Shown here one piece after another: positions 10,429-19,346 of a stretch of DNA of 64,000 nucleotides. The notes under the pieces were generated by a model. The model had not been told where the DNA came from, did not search any database, and worked only from the letters and a program-made list of their open reading frames with translations. The translations under genes were made by a program, and so were the position numbers. Each line of letters begins with the position of its first letter. The stretch's first letter is position 1. The DNA comes from Zygnema cylindricum (lineage: Eukaryota; Streptophyta; Zygnematophyceae; Zygnematales; Zygnemataceae): assembly GCA_037447655.1 (NCBI GenBank), contig JBBHKE010000200.1:1-64000 (forward strand), read 5' to 3'.

Positions 10429-11377
10429 GGGTACGTCCCCATGTAATCGGTACTTTGATAAAGTATTTTGGACTGTAGTAAGGATTCTCCGTACTACTTT
10501 GAAGAGCGTTCCTATGTGCGAAAATGAAATCGGAACTTTGAAATGTGACGGTTGTAGACGTAGGTACAACTTGTGACGATTGAAGACGGCTACGAAACTT
10601 CCGACGATTGGTGACGCCAACAAAAACAGCGACTGTGGTAGACGTCTAGATTTTTGTGAAATTGCATATGTTTAGGGTTTCGTGATATTGTGACGTCACG
10701 CTCACTTGTGACAACGTCGACGTCACTGATTCAATAACTTTCTGCCATGGTTTTCCGATTTCGTTTTTTCTACTTTTCTCGCTCGACTTGCCATTAAAAA
10801 AAAAACCTAAAAATTGTCAAAAATATTATTTTTAAAATATCTTTCATTTTATACCAATATTGTCGTCTCTCATTCTAAAAAGTGTGAGATAAAAGCGATG
10901 GTGTGAGAGGGAGAGGGGAGAGGCGACGACCGCACAAAATTTTGCAAAGGACCCCATGAATGAAAGTGGAGGTCCGAGACCCCTGCAGATTTTTTCCGTA
11001 CATGCGCGTGACGGGCACGGAGAAAAATAGCGAGGACTCTCCTTCGTCCTAAAATTTTCACACTCTTGTGGCGCGTGCGTGGGTCATTTTTCATTCGTTG
11101 TTTGGGCGGTACTTGAACTAAAATCACCCCCTCAATGTGATTTTGGATGAAGTTTTTTTTTGGGCTGGATTCTCTTGCCTGGAGTTCGAAAAGGGGAAAG
11201 CCCCAAAATGCGTTCACATGACGACAAACACGCCGTACATCCAAAGTATGCATTGACGTTTACTTTACTTTGGTAATAATGATTTTATCGTACGGCTAAA
11301 GTTTTTGTCAAAGTTCCTTGAATTTTAGGGCAAATGGACAGAGAAAAGTAGATACTTTAATACATGGGGACGTACCC
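10429..11377 (+). mobile_element. Harbinger-like TIR element, copy A
   Basis: Perfect 17-bp TIRs, GGGTACGTCCCCATGTA at 10429-10445 and its complement at 11361-11377, are flanked by TTA on both sides (10426-10428 and 11378-11380). A 3-bp TTA/TWA target duplication with GG-starting TIRs is the PIF/Harbinger pattern. No transposase frame is present in this 949-bp unit, so it is non-autonomous. The left ~490 bp is repeated in inverse orientation at about 30690-31196. Confidence 0.85.
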
Positions 11378-11394
11378 TTATTCATAATTGTTAG

Positions 11395-11545
11395 TGGTAT
11401 TGGTAGTAGCTATTGTTATTATTGGTTGTTGTAGTAATTGTTATTAGTAACATAGTAGTAATAATAATTATTAGTAGAAGTAATAATTATTATTAATAAC
11501 AATAACTAGTAATAATTATTAGCAGTAGTAATAACACCAATAAGG
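11395..11545. repeat. TTA/TAG-rich trinucleotide tract
   Basis: Degenerate repeats of TAA, TAG and TTA run without coding potential immediately right of the Harbinger-like element. Confidence 0.7.
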
Positions 11546-12155
11546 GTGAACCTCCATCAGGCGAAAAGTGAGGTTTGTTACTGGAAAAAGTGCATTTTTG
11601 TACAGATCCAGCTCATTTTCGTACAGGGATGTACTTTTTGTTTTTTTTTATTATAAAACATGATTATTGGAGATTCGTCAAGATTCTCCAAACTTTCGAG
11701 CGACAACGTCGACCGTTCGATTATGTGTTTTCGAAGCAAGCGGCCACTTCGTCCAGTGATTAGCTAGTCTCTTTAGGGAGGAGACTAACCAATCACCGGA
11801 CGTGTAAAATGTTTACGCGTGGAAAGATCACGTACGAGCCGCGCGCCTTCGGACATTTTGCCACGCACCTTCAGACATGTGGGAATCAAATCCAACGAAA
11901 ACCACCAAAAACAAATATTTGTTGAAGAATGTGCCGTGACGCCTCCTCCACGATCCGATGACATCCAGAATTTCCGGCGCCACGACGAAACACAAACAAC
12001 AAAACAACTACAAAAAATACAAAACACAAAAGTACAAATTGCACATTCACGTAATTTCATTTTGCCGCTAGATGTACAGAAACAAGTTCAGATATTGTGC
12101 TTTTGGAATCTTTCACATGCTCGTCGTTAGAACATGAACCTACGTGCATCCAATC

Positions 12156-12606
12156 CATAGTTCAAAAGTAGGTGAATGTACACCCACACAATATGCCTAT
12201 TGTACGCAAAAAATACAATATACCCTTAAGACCCATATTGTATTGGCCGCAAAATGAAATAAAACTTTAACAATGCTCCAAAGATCGATAGAGAATTAAA
12301 CGTCATGTATAAATTTGAAAAAAAAAACGGACAAAAAAATATTTTTTTGTGAGTTTTGAGCGACTTTTTATTTAAACCGTCAGATTCGGACGATCAGACG
12401 GTCGCTGATCAAATTAGCGATCTAAGAAGATCACATGAAAAGCCTATAACACAATTTACGATAGGACTATGGTCAAATTTGGACGATCGGACGGTCGCTG
12501 ATCAAAGTAGCGACTTAAGATCGATCACATAAAAAGCCCATAACACAACTTACGATGAATGCGCCGACAAAAGACCTACAATAGAAACGCCTACTTTTGA
12601 ACTATG
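12156..12606 (+). mobile_element. hAT-like MITE with perfect 8-bp target duplication
   Basis: The termini CATAGTTCAAAAGTAGG (12156-12172) and CCTACTTTTGAACTATG (12590-12606) are exact inverse complements. The 8-bp sequence ATCCAATC flanks both sides (12148-12155 and 12607-12614). An 8-bp duplication with short TIRs is characteristic of hAT elements. The 451-bp unit has no transposase and contains an internal 93-bp tandem duplication. Confidence 0.9.
12381..12566. repeat. 93-bp tandem duplication inside the hAT-like element
   Basis: Two diverged copies share CGATCAGACGGTCGCTGATC-type phrases at about 12391 and 12484, giving a 93-bp period. Each copy also contains short inverted GATC/CGATC motifs. 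Confidence 0.8.
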
Positions 12607-12614
12607 ATCCAATC

Positions 12615-13089
12615 GAAAAAAAACACATACGCGATAGATTCCATTGCTGACACGACCTGATAGAGAAGTGAACGAAGTGATGGAGAAGTGAACGAAGTAT
12701 TACTGCCGATAAACGTTTCCGTATGATTACTCTAGGCGCCTGATGGAGAAGCGGCCTAAATCGTTAAACTAATAAGGGTGGTTGTAATTTAGTAAGACAA
12801 GCGTCGTCGTCTCATTGGTGCAAACACGCCTCGTGGAGGTTGCGCGTGGTGCTTTCAAATGATACGAAACAACAATTTCAATATGAATGCATTGTGTCAA
12901 TTTCACAAATCTTTTGGCGATAGTGACGTTGGTGTACTTATTAAACAATATATTATGTTGAGGTTGTGGGTTGAAAAATAGAGCCATAGAGAGTGTTTAA
13001 GAGATCATTCAAACATCAAACTACATTATATACTACGTAATTACTGCGTGGTTCACACTTGAAAAAGGGGAAAACGGTATGGTAACGTA
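12615..13089. other. No gene seen
   Basis: AT-rich sequence between the hAT-like element and the gypsy element. A short direct duplication (GAGAAGTGAACGAAGT) occurs near 12664-12700. No coding frame or TIR is recognised. Confidence 0.35.
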
Positions 13090-13372
13090 TGTCGAGCGTG
13101 CTAGAGAAACATAAGGGAAGGGCCCGCTGCCCGGAATGGCCGGTCTCGGCGTCCTGCAAAGAACCCACCAATGCGAATGCTTCCCATAAAAATGATAATG
13201 CCCACTGCTGACCTTATCCCTCCCAACAGGAATGCATGCACAAATAGGAAAGGCACAAGGATAGGGAATAGGGATGAGTGCATGGGAAGGCGAAAAGATC
13301 TCCCCTCCCCCTTACTTTCCCCATTAAGCCGGGGAAAGGGGTTGGGTTCTCGGTAATCGGGTCGGTGCCCCA
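13090..13372 (-). repeat. Candidate 3' LTR and polypurine tract of the gypsy element
   Basis: Just outside the last pol codon the minus strand has a purine run (complement of 13373-13386, AAGAGGGGGGGAAAT) typical of a polypurine tract. It is followed by TGGGGCACC, which would be the LTR start (reading leftward from 13372). The left end is only a guess from a TG at 13090. No second copy is visible to confirm it. Confidence 0.4.
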
Positions 13373-13416
13373 ATTTCCCCCCCTCTTAGTCAACCGTGAC
13401 TAAGAAAAAGAAATAG

Positions 13417-13990
13417 TTACCCGCCCAATTCACAGTTTCTGCAGAACCATGGACTAGGGGATGGAGGGCGTGGTTCCCATGAGGAGGGGAGACAAGCTGG
13501 ATGCCAGCACTGCCCGCACTGATGGCAGACCAAGATGTCTTGCTGCTGGGAGGACAAGTTGCAGGATGATGAACAGGAAGGAGGATCGACAAAGTAAGTC
13601 AAGTGGAAAGTGGAGTCGTCTTCTAATCCTCGGAGGTGACAAGGGGCCACATTGATTTGATTCTCTTTAATTCTTCGCCCATCTTTCCCTTCCAAAGTCA
13701 GAACTCTCTTATTGTAAACTTCCACCACTTTCAAGATCACCCGCCCAGCAGAAATTTCAAGCGTGTCCTTTTTCTGTTGCATGCGATTAACAAAGTCTCC
13801 CGGCATAAATCGTCGTTGTCGGGGCACATAATCTCCGCTCTGGCGCTGGGAATACCACAATTGATCCCGGTGTTGTGCCGCCTGTAAATTCCCCATGGCG
13901 AGAGGCATCTTCCGGTTGAAAATTTTGGCACGGTCGGCAATCAGTTTTTCAACAATTCCCTTGTCATCCATTGCCGGGAGGACCACCGCT
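13417..13990 (-). pseudogene. Gypsy integrase C-terminus fused to a PHD-type zinc finger
   Basis: The frame encodes the integrase C-terminal module (FMPGDFVNRM ... GRVILKVVEVYNKRVLTLEG) followed by a Cys-rich tail ending in GG at a TAA/TAG-type stop at 13417. In the 233-residue open frame the tail has C182, C186, C198, C201, H206, C209, C226 and C229. Spacing from C198 on is C-x2-C-x4-H-x2-C-x16-C-x2-C with a Trp two residues before C226. That is the PHD finger pattern (C4HC3), although the first pair is C-x3-C rather than C-x2-C. PHD fingers commonly bind histone H3 tails, so by analogy with chromodomain-bearing chromoviruses it may direct integration to particular chromatin. That role is inference. 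A frameshift near 13985-13995 separates this part from the integrase core. Confidence 0.8.
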
Positions 13991-14990
13991 TGGGCAGAGG
14001 CAGCTCGGGCAGAATGGGATGCCGTCCGAGTAAAATGAAGTAAGGGCTGTAGGAGTGAAGAGAAGCCTGTCTGCTGAATCGGTATCCCATGGCAATCCAA
14101 GGCACCCTTCTGTCCCACTCTCCCAAGTCTTCTTCAACGGCATATTTCCGTAGTGACCGCTTCACTGTCTGTACGCACCTCTCGGCCAAACCGTCGGCTT
14201 GGGGGTGGTCGCGGCTGGTAAGTCGATGGTCGATGAGGCATTTCTCCAAAAGATTGGTAAATTCTCCGGCGAATTCCGATCCCTGGTCGGTCAGAACCTC
14301 TGCCGACGCCCCAAACTGTGACAGGACTCTCTGCAGAAAGGCGTCGGAAATGGACTTAGACTCCTTTTGGGGCAGGACCACAAGCTCTATTCATATTGAG
14401 AAATGTTCAATCATGACCAGAACGAAACGATTCCCACGTCTGCTGGTCGGAAGAGGTCCCAAAAGATCCAAAGACCACCGATAAAACATTCCCCTGATGG
14501 GAAGAAAATGGAGCTCAGTCCCGCCCTTTTTGTCAAATGCCGCCTTAACTCGATCGCAGGAAGAGCAAGTCTGTACAATTCGGTTGACTTGGGCCCGCAA
14601 CCCGTGCCACCAGTAAGAGCCTATAACCAAGGAAGTGGTTCGCTTCTGTCCGAAGTGTCTACATTGTTTATGGAGATTAGTAATCAGAGTTTCTCGATCT
14701 GAGGGAGGAGGAACCACTCTCCTAGTACCGTCTGCCCATTTCGGGAGGAGCACTCCTCGGTCCCACTCATACGCAGCCATCCGGGTCTGAACTCGGGATA
14801 ATTGAATTCCAGCCAAGTGGGGAAGAGGGGATCCTTGCTGAATAGATTGGAGAGCTTCGGAGTCATTCCAAATGTCTTTCCGTCCGGCTCCCATGGGTGC
14901 CTGCCCCTCAACATCTGCTGCAAAAGTTGACAATTCCCCCCCAGATGGAAGAAGCCAAATGAAGGCGGAGGATGCTCGAATGAGTCCCAA
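13990..14990 (-). pseudogene. Ty3/gypsy integrase (zinc-binding domain and DDE core)
   Basis: Integrase inserts the cDNA copy into host DNA. The HHCC zinc-binding domain is seen as LHKQCRHFGQKRT ... CSSC. The core has the first Asp in WSLDLLGPLP, the second in LTDQGSEF and the Glu in DHPQADGLAER, so all three catalytic acidic residues remain. An in-frame TGA at 14391-14393 interrupts the core. The upstream and downstream segments are in the same frame, so it is a simple nonsense change, probably from TGG. Confidence 0.92.
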
Positions 14991-16420
14991 ACTGATTTCC
15001 GGATCCTCGTCGTGCCGAGCCCCGGTGGAATCCAAGGTAGAAGGATCGGGGTTTCGGCTCAGTCCGTCGGCATTCCTATGAATTTCCCCTGCCCGGTGGA
15101 CAATGCTGAAATCATATTCTTGCAGGATAAGAACCCATCTGCCGATTTTGCCGGTCAACTTACTATTTTCCATGATCGACTTCAAGGGTTGGTGATCGGT
15201 GATTAGTGTGAAATGGACCACGTACAAATAAGGTCTGAATTGCTGGATGGCCCAAACCGCGGCAAGAAGCTCCCCATGTAACTGCTATAATTTCCCTCAG
15301 CTCGGTTATTGCTCCGGCTGGCGTAAGCCACCACATACTCGGCACCTGCGTCGTCAACTTGAGCCAAAACAGCTCCCAATCCAAACCTGCTCCAATCAGT
15401 GTAAAAGAGGAAAGGTCTCTGGTGATCAGGCATCCGGAGCACTGGGTGCTGCTTCAGGGCATCCTTCAAGAACTGGAAAGCGATCTGCTGTTCCTCGGCC
15501 CACTGCCATTCTTGATCTTTCCGTAATAGCTTATTGAGGGGCTGGGCGTGACTACTGAACTCGGGAATAAACCTGCGATAGTAGTTAGCCAGGCCGAGAA
15601 AGGTGCGCAAGGCAGAAATGTCCTGCGGGGGAGGAAGAGCGTCGAGGGCTGCAACCTTCACCATATGGGGACCCAATGTCCCAGGAGTTACCTCATGTCC
15701 GAGGTAAATGATTTTCTGCACCCCAAAAATACCCTTGCCCGGGTGACATTTCAAGCCCGCTGCTTGAAGAGCCCGGAGAACGATCTGGATATGCTCCAGG
15801 TGTTCTTCAAAGGTCTTGGAAAATATTATCACATCGTCGATGTAGCATTTGGCACAATCGATTCCTCGGAGCGCTTCGTCCATGGCCCGTTGGAACTTTG
15901 CTGGTGCATTCTTCAGTCCGAAAGGCATGTAAATCCACTCATAAAGTCTGGATCCGGCCCAGAATGCCGTTCTCTCCCGGTGTTTTGGTTCCATGGCAAT
16001 CTGGTGGAAACCATTCTTCATGTCCAGTGTGGAGAAAATAGTGGCCCCAGCGAGAGAGTCGAATATCTCTTCCGGAGTTGGCATTGGGTACCGGTCAGGA
16101 ATGGTGGCCGTGTTCAACATGCGGTAGTCCCCACACATTCGGAAGTCCACAGTTTTCCCGGATGAATCCTTCTTAGGAGGGAGAACTGTGGGGGAAGCAA
16201 ACCCATGGAGTCCGGTACTTTCCTGAACCAACCCTGCGTCCACCAAAGTTTGAACCTTTTCAGTAATAAACTCTTTCTCCTTGAAGCTGAGAGGATATTG
16301 TTTCTGCCAAACCGTTGCGGTTTCGTCGATCAAATCTATCCGAAAGGGGGTTCATTTGTAGATTCCGACGTCTGTTTCGGACCATGAGAAAACCTGAGTG
16401 TTTCTAGCCAAGAGTTCTGT
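14990..16420 (-). pseudogene. Ty3/gypsy reverse transcriptase and RNase H
   Basis: RT copies the element RNA into DNA and RNase H removes the RNA. The frame from 16333 encodes the RT with LDMKNGFHQIAM (first catalytic Asp), FGLKNAPAKFQR and the active-site YIDD, then the connection FLGLANYYRRFIPEFS and RNase H starting LFYTDWSRFGLGAVLAQ. RNase H continues in a different frame from 15227 (LITDHQPLKSI ... RKADGLSR-like NADGLSRNP), so a frameshift lies between 15203 and 15227. Upstream of 16333 the same frame reads on through a TGA at 16352-16354 and a TAG at 16436-16438 into the methyltransferase. Confidence 0.95.
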
Positions 16421-16599
16421 TAGCTGTTCTTTCTGCTACGGGTCCAGCTGCTCCCTCAGAGTCCAGTCCATTTTTCCCGGCTCAACCGCAACCCAAGCTT
16501 TCGGTGGTCTTCCCCAGAGGTTGATGTCGAATTCTAGCCCAACCTGTGGATCTGCCTCTATTCCTCCGGATAATACTTTACTGCCGACAACTTTTGCTA

Positions 16600-17864
16600 T
16601 GCTGTCTCCTTCTAAGCTCCCCCCCGCTGAAGGAACTCTCGGGTGTAGATTTTTTCTCTTTTCTCTCCCCCCCTCAAGCTGCAAAGTTGCTTGCATGGAC
16701 AGTAACTGTGGAGCTTGAAGGTAATTTCTGCGTGAATCTGGAGCGTGGAGATTGGAATAGGCAAGAGCATTCTTTACAACCCATGTAATGGAATTTAAAT
16801 CCATGTTTTGCCCTATGATGCTGCACCGCTGTAGGTCTGAAATACCTGGTGCTGCCGTGGTTTCCGGATGAAATCCCATTGCCTGTTCTCGTTCCGATAT
16901 TGTTGGTGCTATCCAAAGTCTTTCCTTGCTGTCAAAAATCATTCCAGCTGCTCCTTTCCGGTAGGCGTGACTGTGAGGAAAAGATACCAACGTGGGGAGT
17001 GCTCGACGTGGGAATCCGGGGATATTGCATTGGAAGAAAGGTGTACGATCCGGTTTTGTTACAGGTGTCGCCATTCTCCCTTTTCCAAGTATCTGCTGCA
17101 CTGAAATCTGGGGGTCGGGGGTTTGTGTCTCCAACAGTTGCCGGAGGACTGGAAGAAGGATCATATTGGTCCAATATGCCCGGAGTCTGTGCGCTCGAGA
17201 TCCCATTTGAGCAGCGTCAAAAACCAAGAATACAGGTTACCTGATTCCAACTTTCTGCAACCTGCTTTCGTTTATCATCCCCCGGATGGACATTCTCCAG
17301 AATGTACCCCACTGGTGTGTCTTGGAGCTGCTGAATCCACGATATCAATGTAATCATCTGATAGAAGGTTCCACTTCGGTGGTCCTGATGCCCTCTTCCT
17401 TGTCCTGCTAGGGAGTATCTTTGACAAGGCCATCCCGCCACAACCAGATCTACTCTTCCCAGATTAGCTAAATGAGGTGCCATTATATTATCCACATTCT
17501 GGGGAAGACTCCGGTGAGCTTTCGAAATGGAAGACACTGGAAGCTGTTGAGGATATAAGCGGTGCAGTTGATGTAGGCGGTGTTCGCTGACAACTCGCGC
17601 TTCCGGTGAAATTTCTACTGCTGTGTATGACTCCACTCGATACCTTGCCTTTAAAACTGCCTTCAAATCAGAACTGATTCCTGAAAATAAAGATAAAATC
17701 TGAAGTCCGGAGTCTAGGACTGTCAATGACACCACTTGTCGATTGAAGTCCTCGCTCCCAGTCTGGGTTTTGAAAACATCTGACTGGATCGTCGAATCTG
17801 TTTTCGGTAATAGTAAGGCCGAGAATATTTGATCCACTCCCCGCCGGAGTTTCGCCACCTGCAA
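16600..17864 (-). pseudogene. C5-cytosine DNA methyltransferase domain within gypsy Pol
   Basis: C5-cytosine methyltransferases transfer a methyl group from S-adenosylmethionine to cytosine in DNA. In the 215-residue first segment (17864 to 17217) motif I is LSLFSGI at residues 57-63, motif II is AVEISPEAR with Glu84, motif IV is GWPCQ with catalytic Cys147, and motif VI is ENV at 190-192. The second segment (from 17227) has motif VIII GSRAHRLRAYWTN, a motif IX-like RALPTLVSFPH, and the terminal SEREQAMGF and SIIGQ (motif X-like). All catalytic motifs are therefore present in order. A single-base slip in a T-run near 17225 separates the segments. The second segment is in the same frame as the RT, with only two stop codons between them, which shows the enzyme was part of the Pol polyprotein. 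The PCQ form resembles DNMT1/CMT/bacterial enzymes more than DNMT3 (PCN), but family placement needs a tree. DNMT-carrying gypsy elements are known from charophytes. Confidence 0.92.
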
Positions 17865-17959
17865 TAATCTGTCTGTGTATTCTCTCTCCCACCGCTTGGA
17901 AATCGGGAATTGCTAGATGTCTTCGGCAATATCTGTGGAATTGTCAAACAGCTCGGCCG

Positions 17960-18480
17960 AAGAGGTGGTAGAATACACGGGGTAACAGCCAGACACCGGA
18001 ACATTGGTCTTTCCCCGGTTCCATAAATCCAAAGGAACCACAACTTTTGTTTCTTCGGGATTTCCTGGGTCTCAACTGTACATTGCTCCTTCCAAACACT
18101 CAAACTCATATTCATGCGGGTCCAAGTTGTCATTCCCAACAGAATTTCAAACTGATTCCCTTCTACCACTAAGAAAATAAGTCCAATTTTCACCTTTTGT
18201 CCCTCATCATCTGAGAATTCAATGTCCATGGCTTTGATGATCCCATGGACTGGCTGTTTTCGCTGCTGACTGTGCTCAAGCAGATGTTACTCGGGCAGAT
18301 CTGGGGTCCGAGTTCTTCCGGCATTTTTTGCAATGCAGAAGTAGTTATGAGGTTGGGAAGGGCTTCCGTATCCACCACAGCGTCCTAATACCCGCCGTAC
18401 CCATTCAGTTTTAAATTCCCGGTCCGGTTTAGAATGAGTGCCACGGAAAAAGTTTTGTAGTCCCTATCCGCCATAGGGGT
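17960..18480 (-). pseudogene. Gypsy aspartic protease with mutated active site
   Basis: A retropepsin that would cleave the polyprotein. The active-site stretch reads AVVDTEALPNLITT, where the family has D-T/S-G. The Gly is replaced by Glu (codons at 18364-18372), a single G-to-A type change. A TAG at 18385-18387 lies just upstream in the same frame. The C-terminal half (FEILLGMTTWTRMNM) is in another frame from 18229. The domain is inactive in this copy. Confidence 0.8.
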
Positions 18481-19001
18481 CTTAGGATCTGAAGACAAGT
18501 ATACCGCCGTGGGTGGTGTCACCCTGTCGACTTTGTCTTTTCCATAATGGATCTCTTCTCCCAAGGCCTGAATGAGGATCTCTTCGGGCAGATTATGGGA
18601 GGAAGCAAGGGTCTTGACATGGGTCAAGGCATAAGGCATCAAATGCCGGACCAGCATAAAAGCAGGCTTGGAGGAATGGAGCGGAGCTTATGGGGAGGAT
18701 GTCGGCGAATTTTGTTCCTGACCGGTTCTATCTCTTCGTTGCCATCAGTTTCAGAACCGGAATCGGGTACGGGTGGAGTTTTTGGTGCATCTTCGTCCGG
18801 GCGTTCGGCCATAAACCGTTCAAACCAATCCTGTGTACTTTGGTTGTCCTCTTCCAGTGATTTTGTCTCCTGCTGCAGTTTCTCTTTCTTGTAATTTTCG
18901 AAACCGGGAGGCAGTCTAGGTTGAGGAGGAAGAGGAGGGGGTTGAGTGGGCTTGATCCCAAGGCCTATGTCACTGTTCAGAATGACTGCCCTGGGCGTGA
19001 A
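18480..19001 (-). pseudogene. Degenerate gag-protease linker of the gypsy element
   Basis: Minus-strand frames here have a protein-like acidic and Asn/Lys-rich composition but are broken by frameshifts. One frame holds an RFERFMAERPDEDAPKTPP-like stretch. No domain is recognised. It lies between the protease and the dispersed repeat at 19002. Confidence 0.45.
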
Positions 19002-19346
19002 TTATTTGAAATTCTGCATGTGTGTTCCTCCTTGTATTGGCAATATTGTGGCAAATTTGCAGACCTATTGTGTGTCTGATTTGCTTGGGGCTTCATTGTG
19101 AAGTTGGTCATATTTATCAAAGTTCGGGCAGGCTGTTTTTCTGCAACTTTGACTGAGTGTTGTGATTATTTTGTTTGGTATTATTATATGAAATTTGGTG
19201 GGAATACTAAGTGGCCTGGACACTATTAGGTTGAGTAGTTTCAGATTGGTTTGGTTATTCTGTGGATATCTGAGTGGAATCAAAGTAGGCTGTTTTGGGG
19301 TAGTCTGTGGTGCTTCCGAGGGTACATTCATGGCTGTAAATGGCTA
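19002..19346 (-). repeat. Dispersed repeat, copy B (inverted copy of 5928-6277)
   Basis: The minus strand aligns with 5928-6277 over its full length. It begins where the gag frame loses its zinc-knuckle-type composition and ends near AATAATTC, also the end of the match in copy A. It could be a short element inserted into the end of gag, or gag-linked sequence of which copy A is a stray piece. No clear target duplication is seen. Confidence 0.8.
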
